Origin: Daphnia pulex
Taxonomy: Eukaryota; Arthropoda; Branchiopoda; Diplostraca; Daphniidae
Assembly: GCF_021134715.1 (NCBI RefSeq)
Contig: NC_060028.1
Coordinates: 9,213,482 to 9,277,481 of the forward strand
DNA length: 64,000 nt
Direction: 5' to 3'
The notes below the pieces were generated by a model, which was not told the origin of the DNA, searched no databases, and saw only the letters and a list, made by a program, of their open reading frames with translations. A program made the position numbers and the translations under genes. This document shows, in pieces, positions 24,628-37,638 of this stretch. Within the stretch, counting starts at the first letter, position 1. Each line of letters starts with the position of its first letter.

Positions 24628-25628
24628 TTTTCAATCATGTAATGATGACAATATTCCAATCTGAAACAACAACAAAAAACAGGACTCTTTTAGACATAGT
24701 CACGTGGTGGATGTTACACGATTCACGAGACACTGTCACTAAAACGATTACACAGGAAATGGTTATCAACTTTCTTTTTTATAAGGGCGTGCATTTAAAA
24801 CAAAAAACAAAGGAAGGCATAATGCTCAGTAATCCACAATCATTAACGTCCAATTATATGGACTAAATCACATTCTTTCCAGCTGTGCAGTAGCCAACAG
24901 CGATACTACCCATTGAACCCACTTAACTCGACTAGCAGAACCTGTTTAGATTTGAAGCAGCCATGCCATATCGTGAAAAAGAAAAACAGGTTACACGATA
25001 ACAAAAATCCATACTTTGGTATATCAAAACAAAACACATTCTCAAACCGGAAAAGGGTATAGTTATTATATATTTCAAACAAGGAAGATAATAACAAGTT
25101 TGTTTTCTTTATTACGTAGGTGTAATTTTGTTCACCACCGTTATATTGATGCTACACAGCCGGCACACATTCAAAAATTACTTTTTTTTCTGTGCCATAT
25201 TGTAAATATCCCTGTGGCTGATTTATGGTCACATTTTTAAAATGGTGCACAGGGAAAATGTGCACCATCTTGTTAACATTTTCAATTAGAAACTTTTCAA
25301 AACACCAATTTGTTATGCTGCCAGATCGGTTTAGTGTTCGACTTTGTTTCAAATCTACCTCACAAACGACAATAGGCTAACCCTTTTTGTTTCAAAGAAT
25401 CAACGCTTTCCCTTATAGTTACACTGTTCCGAGGTAGAAAAGCTATTCAATTTCAGACTGAAGAAACGGTTGAGATTTCAGCAACTTGATTTACCTGACT
25501 TTATTACTATCAAGTCCGGTTGATGATCTTCCTTCAGGTGGAAGAGTGTCGAGGGAGAGCACTGTCTTGATTGTTAGTTGATGAGACGACTGACTGAAAA
25601 TTGGGAGCGATTCGGGGGTCTATTTATA
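24628..25628 (-). promoter_or_regulatory. P450 copy 1 core promoter, 5' UTR exon and leader intron
   Basis: On the minus strand a TATAAATA box occupies 25628..25621. A TCAGTC initiator lies near 25597..25591, about 30 bases downstream, a textbook arthropod arrangement. A non-coding exon then runs to 25495 and is followed by GTAAAT. A matching acceptor (TTGTTGTTTCAG) ends at 24661, so a leader intron of about 834 bp separates the promoter from the coding start at 24627. A 10 bp perfect stem (25242-25251 with 25259-25268) sits inside this intron. Confidence 0.7.
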
Positions 25629-28600
25629 CACAGGCCTGGAAGGAGACTGCTGCTATAAGCAGGGGGTAGTACTATGGGAGCCTATGCCAACCGAAAGTCA
25701 TTTTTTGGGCGCTCCTAGTCGGCAAATATTACTAGGAAACTATACGAAGAAGAGACGGAGGGAGGAGTAAAAGTCGTCCTACACCATCAACCCACGTGCT
25801 AAATAGCTCCACCTTCTTTTGCACGTAATACACTGTACACACACACGTTACATCCCTCGATTTCCTTTTTTTTTCTTATTCTCCCTCCTCTCTCTTTCAT
25901 TCGCAGACACGGGCCATACTCTCCACACATCAATTGCTGCATCGGCCAGCAAAACGTAATATTATTTTTCCCGTTTCTTTCTATTCAACCGTGTATGCCT
26001 TTCTCTTCACGCGTGAAAGCAAAAGTTTCTGTAGTATCCCGTGTCTTGTGTACGAATGTCTCCCAATTCTTTTTGGGGCTCTATCGATCAATAATGGATC
26101 GCCAGACACTTTTGATCGCCTCCTATGTTTTGCGGCTTAAGGGCTAGATGTGGAACGGACGGGCGATCATACCTGAGAATATACAGTACTATAGTGAAAC
26201 AGTGAAACTTTGGTAGTTATGAAGTATAGATATGCACCATTTGCAGCACTGCCGGCGTATCGTTTTGTGTCTCTAGTTTTTTGCGGTTTTATTTTTTCTC
26301 TGGTGACCAATACCTACGCATTTTCGCTCCTAGAGTTAAAGTCTATTCGTGAAAGTCTTGCACGACCAAACAGGTGGTCGACTCTAGTCATGGGGGTATG
26401 ATGCGGTGTGTCTGTATACAGTTGACGATGGCATAATAATAACGGGAGTTGGGAAAGGTCTGGGTTTCTGGGTTAATCGTTGATGCAACAACCCTGCCAT
26501 CACCTTTCCCTTCTCATCTCCGTTTGGTTTATTCAGGGGGGGAAAAGCCATCACGCAACAAGGAAATGTGTACAGACTCATCTTGAGAAGAGCTCGAGGC
26601 GCAGAATTCCAGACGGGAACCACACGATTTTTATTAAGAAAATAAAACTATAAGACAGTGTCGTAAGAGAAAAGGGTTAGTTGGCTCCGGGGGCCGACTA
26701 GGCCTAGTTTGAGCCTATACATAAATGTGGAACACGTTAAACGATATTGCTACCTTTAATAGAACACTGTAGTATAATAACGGCTTAAACGAGAAAGCAT
26801 CAAAATTCATCTTGGTCGGGTGAACTGTCAAATAGAGAAACTCTAAAGAATATACCTGTCGACAAGCACAATAGAAACGCTTGTACACGAAAAATGGCGA
26901 GCACTTTACCTAAAGCTGCTGGGAGTTATTTTTGAAGAAAAGTTGTATTATCTGTCAGACCGACATCTGAAGGTTGAATAACAAACTGGGGCGTTGCTGG
27001 TGGTTCCATGTTTCACTTGACAGGTGAAACTGTGATCACGAATTCGCTGATTATGACCACGCGTGGAAACATTTTTTGCGTAACCATCATCACAAAGCGG
27101 TTAAAGTACAATCGGGCCCTAAAAAACAATCAAATCTTTCGAATTGTTCAAAAGGCTCAAGCTGAAACAATACGAAGACGAAGGAATTCGTGTTGAAATC
27201 CGCCTGAATACCTTCCACATCACTGTGATTTATCTTCCGCAAAATATTCAAGCCCTTTCCCCAGAAAAAAAACAAAAACAAATAATAATTTTACACAAAA
27301 GAAGTTTGCCGGAATTTCGGTTATTCTCCTTTAAAAAGGAATGGCGTCGGTCGACCTCGCCCTTCCCTTTCCTTAAAAAAGAAAAAGACAATCAACGTTT
27401 TTTTTTTTCTTTTAAATAGTGAAAAATTTCCAATGCCAACATCCTTTTTTTAACGACATTATTTTTTATATTAGCTATAAGATCTCTACGCGAGACGGAA
27501 ATTTTTTTTTAAATGTGAAAATTGAATTAGAAACGACAAAGGGTAGTACATTGACCACCTGCTACTGTTAGACGCAGGGCGCTTTACTTTCCCTCATTCT
27601 TTATTAGTAGGTTAGGTTGGACTACCATCTTAAGCCGCTTTTTTGTAAAAGGGTGACGCCGGCGAGCAAATATCGTTGCAGTTTCTTATCTTGTATATCG
27701 TATCCACGCTCTCTCTCGCCGTTAACTTTTCTCCTCCCGGAGAAATACAAAAAGTCTTGCTGCGTATATTATTTTAAAAAAATTATGCATACTGACGTGG
27801 GATGTGGGTATTCGTTTAATTAACCTCAACTAGTATTACCGCATCAATACTTCTAAATGATAGGATTTATGACGGACGGATGAGTTTGCGGGAAATTTTG
27901 CGATGATTATTCTTCTTCCCGTAATATATAAGTCGAGTGGTAACTTTTCATCAACAGGTCTAATAACTAAAAAATCTAACGAGTGTTCATTCTAATTTAT
28001 AAACCACAACAGAGATGCCATTAAGTAGACACCTAGTTAAACAAGAAAAACACATACCCCGCTGCATTTGATTGACCGAATCAGCACCAGGAATCGACCG
28101 TGGCATTTATAAATGATTGCGAAATTTATTCCAGCACCTCTTTTTCTTTTTTTGGCGCAGTGAAACCAGTTATGCAAAACACAATAGAGCTGTAACGGAC
28201 CGACAGCTTTATGATTCAGGACGGCAGTGCTCAAACCCTAATAAACGGGAAAGAAAAAGTTATGAGCGACCGACAAAAATTATTCGAGACCTATAGCAGT
28301 TGCAGTTGTGACATAGCCACAAACAAAATTAAAAGTAAATTTAAGACTATACGCCACAGGGATCTACCATTGGCCCAGATATAAGTATTGCCATATCAGA
28401 ATTTGAATTGAACAGCAGATGGACGAGCTCCTTTCTCTCATCACCAGCAGCAGCTGCTGATTGAGCCAGCGAACGCACACACAAACTGAATACCAAATAC
28501 ACGGCACCAAAGTTTTGTAGACGAGTAATACCATATAGACATAACATATTTTCCGTCTGGTTATTCTGGGAATAACAGGGCAGGGGGTAAGAGGCGGTGA

Positions 28601-29945
28601 AATCTTGCCCGTGTGTTCAAAACACCGTGACTTCCAAGTCGCAGTGGTATTCGTGAAATCCCGACACAGGAATAGCAGGAAACTCCTTTCACTTTCACAT
28701 TTGACTGCTGGTATATCAATTGATGTCTACCGCATCACGACGATCATATATCAGTCATGTATAATACGTACCTCTCTGCGGAAAACGCTAGAAAACCGCA
28801 TTTGTTGAGAGCTCCAGGACGACGAACACATCCATTGGAAACTGTAAAACAAAACAAAAAACAAAGTTTCTCCATAATTTACCTGATTTTGTTGCACTAT
28901 TTACTTAATTTACTTACCGCTCTTCAGCAGGGGCATTTGACCAAAGGTAATAAAAATAAGGTTAGACTTTAGGGAATTTTTTTAAAAAATACCCAAAATC
29001 AAGTGGGGAAAGACCCCATTCCTTCAAGCTTCGATAGTAACACTCTTTCTCTCGACACGTACGCCACGCTACGTTGTGTGTTCGATCGTGTGTGATCAAT
29101 TAACCTTTAAAAGGAAAGGGGGATTTCTTTTCGATGGAAAACTCACACCGCCACATCCGCATGGGGTCCTACATACAGTACGCGTAGGCCTACTTTCTTT
29201 TCATTTTTTTTTTTGCAGCACCTTATAATGAACCTACGTACAGGCATCAAATCGTCTGGAAATCATTTCTTTAATTCCGAATCGAAACAAATAGGAAACT
29301 TTAATTTCCGAACGGCTTGTAACAGATGGTCCGTCACGAAACTTGTGTGTCGCTAACGAGGAATACAAAACAGGTGCGTTAAAAATGTTTTTTTCCTTTT
29401 GTCGGCCCCCTCTTTTATTTAGCGAAAAATAACATTTTTCTTAAGAAAAGATGACATTACTTTTTTTTCTACTGACTTTTATTAGAATAGTCCTGGAACC
29501 GCGGCAAACTGCTGGAGACAAGTTTTCTAACAGACTCCACCAATGCCTGGACTACTTTGTTAAAAAAAAAACCTTTTCACGAAAGCTTTGTACCCAAAAC
29601 GTATTTTCTATTTCGTTCTACCGGCTTGTGAACAAGTATACCATGGGAATCGACAACTTCTATAGCTGCCTAACCACTACAGGGTTAGGATAAAAGCAGC
29701 TATTGACCAAAAGTAAAGGTTGTTGGTACGCTAACTTAAAAAGCGTAAACGCGCTATTTTTAGCCATTAGGATTTATACTTTCACTGCACGTAGGCTACT
29801 GGGTGCATTGGGTGTACCGGTAATTTTTTTACGGTCCATAAAAAATTGACGGCTTCACGTGTGGTACTACATAAACTAAACTACTCCAGTAGGGTACTAC
29901 GTGAATACCTGTAGCTAATATGCAGTACAATATTCTAATTGATTA
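25629..29945. other. Intergenic within the P450 array
   Basis: A 4.3 kb gap between copies 1 and 2, far larger than the gaps among the other copies. I saw no P450 exon remnants and no other coding exons. A CACGTG E-box lies about 170 bases upstream of the copy 1 TATA box, at about 25794; its relevance is unknown. Confidence 0.5.
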
Positions 29946-32581
29946 TTAACTGTACTTGTTGGTGGTTAAAAGCATCCGGATTCCGTCGAGAGGACGAAGG
30001 ATAACTTCCGTCAAGATGGCAACGTTTTCCGGTTTGTCCAACGATTTGACGTGGAATCGACGTAGGACGGAAGCGAGGATAATCTTCTCTTCCATCATGG
30101 CAAACTTTTGACCTACAAAGAGCCAAGAATCATTAACACATTAACGATTTAAAATTTCTTGATGATGTTGTTGAAGGAAATTACCAATGCAGTTACGAGG
30201 TCCAGCGCTGAACGGGACATAGGCATACGGATGTCGACCTTGAATGTTTTCAGGGAAGAAACGCTCCGGTTTGAAACTCTCCGGATCAGGGAAGTAAGTC
30301 GGATCGCGGTGGATCAAATAAGGTGAAACTATGACTGTAGCTCCAACAGGAAGATCGTATCCACCTGGATTTAAAAGAAAAATGGAAAAAGAATACATTT
30401 GCAATAGTTTAGTCAGTTTGTTTTTAATGCGCATACAAATGATGGTATCTTCCAGCAATTGCCTCGAGAGAATAGGAACGCTGGGATAAAGACGCAGGGC
30501 TTCTTTGATGCAACACTCGAGGTATTTCAGTTCGCTCAAGTCAGTCATGGTGACTGGGCGATTAGAGTTGCCAAAGACACGAGTCAGTTCCTCGTTCACT
30601 TTCTCCTGTAATGGCACAAGCAAATGACGTGGCACCAACATCATGTTTTACATTATTGATATTACCTGCACTTCAGGATAGTTGCCTATAAGAAAAAGAC
30701 ACCAGTTAATTGCGGAAGCCGTAGTATCATGACCCTGTAAAAAATTCATGGGTCAATTTGTTGTGAAGAAATAATTGACCGAGACATTGTATTGCTAACC
30801 TACCTCAACCATGAAGGTGTCAACTTCTTCGCGAATGTCAAGATCGCTGAGCACTTTGCCATCTTGCGAAGCTTCGATCAAGAGATCCAGGAATGCCAAA
30901 CGGGATTTCTCTGAGGCAATAAAATAATTCCTTCAAATTAGTACATGAAATAAAATCGATTTGGATTTTTTACTTGAAATAAACTCGTCGTCATCTTTCT
31001 TCGGCGAATCAACTGGTGGTTGCTGCTCAGTCTTACGCAGTTTGTGTTCGTTTTTCCGCTCACGGATCACCTTGAAGAAGATGACAATAATATGTAATAA
31101 AATAATATTCAATAAAACAAGCAACGGCCATCAAGGCCAAGGTCATTGCTTGTTTTATGGATAGTTTAACATATGTACCTGATCAGTGAATCCATGGAGA
31201 ATTGACAGGCATTTCTTTTGCTCCGATCCGAGAGGAAACAGTCGAAAAAGCCAATCCGGTTGAAGCCATGGCCGAGTTTGACGCGCTTGGATGATGTGAG
31301 TCATCCTATTATGTCAGCAAAAGTACATGTTATATGGCTTAGACGAAACACATATTTAGCAATATCTATAAGGGAATCTAAATCATTACGACTTGAGATT
31401 TTCTCAGAGCATAACAAACAGCAATGGTCTTTTCTGGTGCCCTTGTATTTATTCCTATCGTTAAAGCTACGTAAGACTAAAATAGACCGAAATCTAACTT
31501 GTAAACAGCTTTGACGTAATCCGAGTCACTTTTTTGTTGGGCGTCGACATGACGACCCATGGCCGTTTCTAAATGTTACCGGACATGATGAATTGATGAT
31601 GAATGTAGACTTCAATAAAATGGAACGTGTGATATTACTATTACCGCAAATGATGTCAAGTGTGCACAGAGCGATGAACGGGTAAATGTCAAAGTTCTGA
31701 TCGACTTTCTCGCTCAGCTTGTCGATGAGTACGGCACTTTGTTCATTGATGACGTGAACAAATCCCTCCAAAATTTGAAAGTGGAAAGTCGGTGTCAACA
31801 GTTTGCGCCTCTGGTGCCATTTTGCCCCTGTAATTGCGGGAAAAGTAGAACTTTATTCAGAACCCGGGCGAATAAATTGAAATAGAGCGGACGCCCGTTA
31901 TATAAATGTACATATAATTTTTAGAAATCCAGCAGGTTCGCTATTATATGAACATACCTGTACTCGTTAAGAGACCAGTGGCCAGCCATGGCTGGATGTA
32001 GTCGTATTCCGGACCCTTGTCGATAATTTTGTTGCTGCTCAGCACAACCTTTGATAATTGAGTATCATTAAGAAATTATTGATAATAGGTAAGGATTGTT
32101 TTATACGGTACCTCGGCACTTTCGGCCCCACCGAGTAGAAACCAAGGTTGAGGTCCGACCCAAATTCGGACCACAGATTTCTTGCTGTATTTTTTGTACA
32201 GTTGAACGGCGTGGGGCATTATCTCTGCAAACAACACGTGAAAAGGTAGAAATTAAGATTTCAAAAACGAATAACTGCGCTTGGGCCTTTTCACACCTTC
32301 AGGCGGTAGGAAAAATTCGGTGGCGCTTCCCAAGAGCGGAATCTGAGCGGGCGGACCCGGGATCTTGTTACAGCGTCGAACATACTTAGCAATTTAAATA
32401 CTATTATTTTTAAGTCATTTTCCAATGGTGAGGTTACTGCACATTAAGCTAAATTTACCTTGTAGCGTCGATATAGTGTGCCCACAAGATGAACGAGAAC
32501 GAAACAAGCAAACGTCAAGAAAAGCACTAACGTGTTCGGAATTAAACTGTAGACAAAATCAGGAATGATTTGAACACCCAT
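29946..32581 (-). CDS. Cyp4: Cytochrome P450, CYP4 family, copy 2
   Basis: Thirteen exons: 32581..32459, 32384..32297, 32224..32112, 32048..31958, 31827..31645, 31568..31499, 31305..31179, 31070..30974, 30910..30804, 30734..30666, 30605..30437, 30364..30185, 30112..29946. Total 1584 nt, 527 aa, all junctions in frame. It shows an N-terminal anchor, hinge [13 protein letters not shown]-helix [10 protein letters not shown]-helix [13 protein letters not shown] (Glu333, which in many CYP4 enzymes bonds covalently to haem), Glu391/Arg394 of KEALR, FKPERF, and Cys471 in [11 protein letters not shown]. The I-helix has Val where the other copies and the usual CYP4 signature have Phe. Exons and phases match copies 3 to 5, so this is the ancestral local gene structure. 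It is probably membrane-bound in the ER; the substrate cannot be told from sequence. Confidence 0.95.
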
Positions 32582-33036
32582 GGCAGACTTGTCTCACTAG
32601 CAAATAACGGGAAGCAACTAAGTATACATGACAAGTATAAAACGGGAGTGTACAATACGGCGTGACTAAACTCTAAAGGTCGATCAGTATCTGTAGAGAG
32701 ATACTTCCAAAGTTCACGTTGTGTACAGTTTATAGTAGAAGCTAGAAATGAATCCTGAATTTAATAAGATAAGCTAGTTTTGAACTTACCATCTGTTGAC
32801 CTCTGCTTGGTGTTCCTTCGGATCCCACATTGGACACTAAAAACAACTTTATTAGATGGAAGCGAATTTTAACTAATAAATACAGACACAGGCCGAGAAT
32901 CCTGATTCGTAAACTAGTAAGTGTGCAAACTTTATTGCCTTTGTCTATATTCCTAAAATAATCTGGCACATTCCTCCAGATAGGCATGCGACTACGTATC
33001 AATAAAACTCGTTTGGTTTAACAACCATTGACTATT

Positions 33037-33724
33037 TCACAACGTCTTGTGAGTCAATTGTAGTCGAATTCCGTCTCGTGGACGAAGAATGACTTCAACC
33101 AACTTTCGGACCCGCCAAGCCAACAGAAGAGTTAATAACTACTCCTAAAAGAACTAAGGCTATCCAGTTTTGGACATTTTCGGCCCCGGTCGAAATTTTT
33201 AAAAAGGGCCGAAAAGGTATGGGGCCGAAATGGTAGGGCCCGAAACGACGGATACCCCGCATAAGAGACTTTTCATTGGCCCATTTGTAGTACAAGTTAA
33301 TAAAGCGAGGAAGAATTTCTGAATGTGTGAGTTATGCAAGTGTTGAAATATTCAAGAGTACTAAAGCAGGTGTCGTGGTAAATTATCGTTATACTTACTG
33401 TGACGTTCCAGGAACAGTTCGGTGAAGCTTCCAAACAGCGGAAGCTGCGCAGGAGTTGTCGGAATTTTTTCGCACAATCTCATAAACTGCATACATTCAG
33501 TTCATTGCAAAGTTGCAAACATTTACAAACGCATGCCAGGTTCGATAGTAAATTAGTAATATGTCAATTCAATAGGTATAGAAGTTTGTCTTCAATTTTA
33601 CCTTGTGACGTCGAAATAATGACGTTCCAAGAGTCACTGAAATGAGGCACGTTACGGAAAATACGAGCGTCAATTCATTCGGAATTAAATTACACAAATA
33701 CTCAGGAACTATTGGAGTGGTCAT
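33037..33724 (-). pseudogene. CYP4-family P450 pseudogene, internally deleted
   Basis: Exon 1 (33724..33602, 41 codons) and exon 2 (33486..33399) are intact with the same lengths, phases and splice sites as the neighbouring genes. They encode an anchor and a degraded hinge IPTTPAQLPLFG. Exon 3 starts normally at 33318 (ILPRFINLYYKWANEKS) but loses homology near 33250. About 150 bp later the last about 20 codons of a P450 appear ([16 protein letters not shown], ending TGA at 33039..33037). Exons 4 to 12 are missing, including the I-helix, ExxR and haem Cys, so no active P450 can result. The ATG and early splice sites are preserved, so the loss may be fairly recent or the stub may still be transcribed. 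Confidence 0.88.
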
Positions 33725-34382
33725 GATGTGTTCTGTTGGGAACAAAAAAAAGGACAGAAACTGCGCAAGTAGTTTCGAAATTGATCTATTTAAATATTCA
33801 GACTTTTATCAGTTCGGGTTATGTTTACGATGATATTTAAAAAAGTCTGTTTAGTTTTACTGTCACGTCGTCGATCGATATCATATGTAAACAGAGAAGT
33901 TTCCCAGGCTAGCTTGGTCGTATTAAGGAAACATAATTTTTCGTCACTACGCAATTCAACTACAGAATGTTGAAATTATCAGCTAAAAGTTCACTGAAAC
34001 ATATACGATGACCCAAAGGTCGTCCTACAAGAAGCACATCTAATGGTGTCTGTGGCTCTGTGGTAACTGCTAGTCGTCTGCTAAAACCACGTTGTTACTA
34101 AAATATCAATATATCAATTTTGAAAATTCGCAAGTTTTTATCGATTCAATAACCCAGTTGAATGTGCAAAAAAAACTTTTTTAAATGTTCTTCTTGACTG
34201 TTTCGTAAAAATTCATTTTTAGATTGATGTTTGTTTTATAGCTTATGTCTTAAATTCTTTATTATACAGTTCTTCTTCTACAGCAATACATTTTATTAGC
34301 TATGATCAAAATAGTTAAAATAGCTTTTGAATAGATTTTTCATCACATCACTAAAGTAATATTCGCAGAAGGAAACGTTCGT

Positions 34383-37182
34383 TTATGTTGACTTCTTGTT
34401 GAGAGTCAATCGGAGTCGAATTCCGTCTAGGGGACGCAGGATTAATTCAGTAACGATTGGCACGTCACTTGGCTTGTCCAAGGCCTTTACGTGGAAACGG
34501 CGTAAGACGGAAGCAAGGATAATCTTTTCTTCCATCAGAGCAAATTTTTGACCTGCAGAATTTACTCGCATTATAATTTAAAATTGGTATGAAACTGAAA
34601 GGAGTCGATGTTTCCAAATGTACCGATACAGTTGCGTGGGCCAGCGCTGAATGGGACATAGGCATACGGATGTCGACCAATAATGTTTTCCGGGAAGAAA
34701 CGTTCCGGCTTGAAACACTCCGGTTCGGGAAAGTACTTTGGATCACGGTGGATAACATAAGACATTGCCACCACTGATGCTCCGGCTGGAAGAACGTATC
34801 CGCCTGATGGATAAGGAAATGGATAATCATTATCAGCCTGCTGGATGGATAATCAAACTATTGATGAACATACAGGCGGCAACATCCTCCATCAATATCC
34901 TGCTAAAGAACGGAACGCTGGGATAAAGACGCAGGGCTTCTTTGATGCAACACTCGAGGTATTTTAAGTCGCTCAAGTCCGTCATGGTGACTGGGCGATC
35001 AGAGTCGCCGAATACTCGTAACATTTCCTCATTGATTTGTTCCTATACCAAAATAACAAAATCATTTTCGCATAAATCAAACTACATAGAAAAGGTGTGC
35101 TCTTACCTGTACTTCAGGATGGTTGCCGATAAGAAGGAGGGACCAGTTGATGGCAGCTGCCGTCGTGTCATGTCCCTAGTAAATGAATTAAACTCATCAG
35201 ATGGAACACAAAATAAAATGTTGAGTTTTTTTTTTACTTCAAACATGAAAGTGTCAACTTCTTCACGAATGTCAAGATCACTGAGAACTTTGCCATCTTG
35301 CGAGGCTTCAATTAAAAGATCAAGAAAAGCCAAACGCGGTTTCTCTGTGACAAATAAAAAATAGCCAAATTATCACTTGTTTTATAGCCAATTGACATAT
35401 TGGACAATTTTGATTGAAGGTATTTTATTACTTGAAATGAAATCGTCTTCTCCATTTGGCGTCGTCTCGGTCTTTTTCTGTTGCTGAGCTTTGCGCAACT
35501 TGTGTTCATTTTTTCGCTCACGAATCACCTATAAGGTAGGTAGTCCAATGAACGAGCACAAAAAAAAGTCAATTAGCGCTGTGAATCGTCTAGCGTTAAG
35601 CGGTGCAACTTTAATAGAAGGAACACAGACTATCATTAAAAAGGGTGTGTCTGGGAAAGAATCCTAATCTCGCGATGCTTTCCAAAATGGCCAATTTTTT
35701 TCAACTTTCAGTTTGGCAACTTTACGTTAAACGTTTCCCTTTACCATTTCCTCACAGACCAGACCACAATCCAAGTTGTGATATTAAAAAAGGTTATATT
35801 GAAGTTTACCGACCGGAGTCGTTCTTCCGTATAGTACCACTGGAAAGTTCCGCATTGCTCAATCGTCTGTGTCCCTTGCGCTGTTTTCACCATTCCGGAA
35901 TATATCGAGGAGAACCTATTCCATTGTGTACCTGATCAGTGAATCCATGGAGAATGGACAGGCACCTCTTTTGCTCAGATCCGAGAGGAAACAGACGAAA
36001 TAGCCAATCCGGTTGAAGCCATGGCCGAGTTTGACGCGCTTGGATGATGTGGCCCATGCTGTTAATTGGATGAAAACAAATCGACAATTTTGACGTATGC
36101 GAATTGAATAGCGGATGTTGCGTTATCCTCACTTGTAAACAGCTTTGACGTATTCGGAATCTGTGTTGCTCTGAGCATCGACGTGGCGCCCCATTGCCGT
36201 TTCTGAATAATGTTGTCACGCGACAAAATAACTTGTCAGTGTGGTAATAACTAATAGGCCTACAACCAAGAATATTTGAGCAATCTCGTTACCGCAAATG
36301 ACATCAAGTGTACAGAGGGTGATGTATGGGAAAACGTCAAAATCTTGGCCGACTTTCTCGTTTAGTCGTTGGACGAGAACGGCACTTTGCTCGTTGAAGA
36401 CTTGGACAAAATCTTCGAGAATTTTGAAGTGAAACGTTGGCGTCAACAATTTGCGCCTCTGATGCCATTTTTGACCTGCAATTAAAGTAAACAGGGAGCA
36501 GCTCATTACCAGAGCCAATAAAAGGATTAATATCCCGTACGTTCCTAATTATAATTTAATTTACCTGTGCTCGTCAAGAGACCAGTGGCTAGCCAAGGTT
36601 GGATGTAGTCATATTCTGGACCCTTGTCAATAATTTTATTGCTACTTAGCACCACCTAAAATGAGAGAAATTTAAATTTAGGTAATTATGTACTAGAAGA
36701 ATAGTTCGTTTACCTCTGCACTTTCAGCACCGCCGAGTAGAAACCAGGGTTGAGGTCCGATCCAGATACGTATAATTGAACTTTTGTTATATTTCTGGTA
36801 TAGCTCATAGGCATGAGGCATGATCTCTTGAAAATGAAAGAAAATCAAAGATTTTGGCATTTAAAACGGTTGATATCGTGAAATACGTTCAGGTGGGAGG
36901 ACGAACTCCGTGGCGCTTCCAAATAGCGGAATCTGAGCTGGCGGCCCGGGGACTTTGGAACATCGTTGAACGTACTGCAAATCAAAGATAAAATAAGGGA
37001 AAAAAATAATGATTAATTATTGTTGGGCCATTTGCGTATTTACTGCTTTGCATATTGTTTACCTTGTAACGCCGGAATAACGCATTGCCAACAGCAAAGA
37101 GTACGATGCTTGCTATGGTTAAGACTAGCGTTAATTTGTTCGGAAACAAATTATAAAAATCAGAAACGATTTGGACGGCCAT
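34383..37182 (-). CDS. Cyp4: Cytochrome P450, CYP4 family, copy 3
   Basis: Thirteen exons: 37182..37063, 36974..36887, 36826..36714, 36655..36565, 36475..36293, 36202..36133, 36058..35932, 35528..35432, 35344..35238, 35175..35107, 35042..34874, 34803..34624, 34552..34383. Total 1584 nt, 527 aa, open throughout. Landmarks are hinge [13 protein letters not shown]-helix [10 protein letters not shown]-helix [13 protein letters not shown], ExxR in KEALR, FKPERF, and haem Cys470 in [11 protein letters not shown]. The exon 2 donor follows a Cys-changing CTGAAC, still a valid GT. Upstream on the minus strand a TTCAGTC initiator-like site lies near 37240. AATAAA (minus, 34297..34292) about 90 bases past the stop is a likely polyadenylation signal. 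Confidence 0.95.
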
Positions 37183-37638
37183 GATGATGTTTGTTCATAC
37201 AAACTGACAAGGCAACAGCTAAATTGCGACTGAACTCAAGGGTCGTCAAAGTTGTGATGTATTTGATTGAACGCCTTTGGGGACCAGTTATCAAGGCAAC
37301 CAAACGAAACGGGTTCTTATCAAATTAGGATTGCAGTGAATATATTCCGTGCTGCTGAGCACACGCATTTTTATTATCGGTAGATCGAAACATCTTTCTG
37401 TTTTTGTAACGAAATTTTGGGATAAATTGTACAATAAACTAATTATAAACCAAGGCGAATTACATAAGCTATTGATATCTTCTGATCGTTCCACACACCA
37501 AAGAGGAGAGTAGAAACAAAGCAAAAGCAAATGCGAAAGTAATTTTTTGGTTGTTTGTAAGATTAGTTTTAGCGAATTTTTACATCAAATAGGTTAACCA
37601 TTTGTGTGACTAAATAAGGCAGTTACCCCATATGTTTT

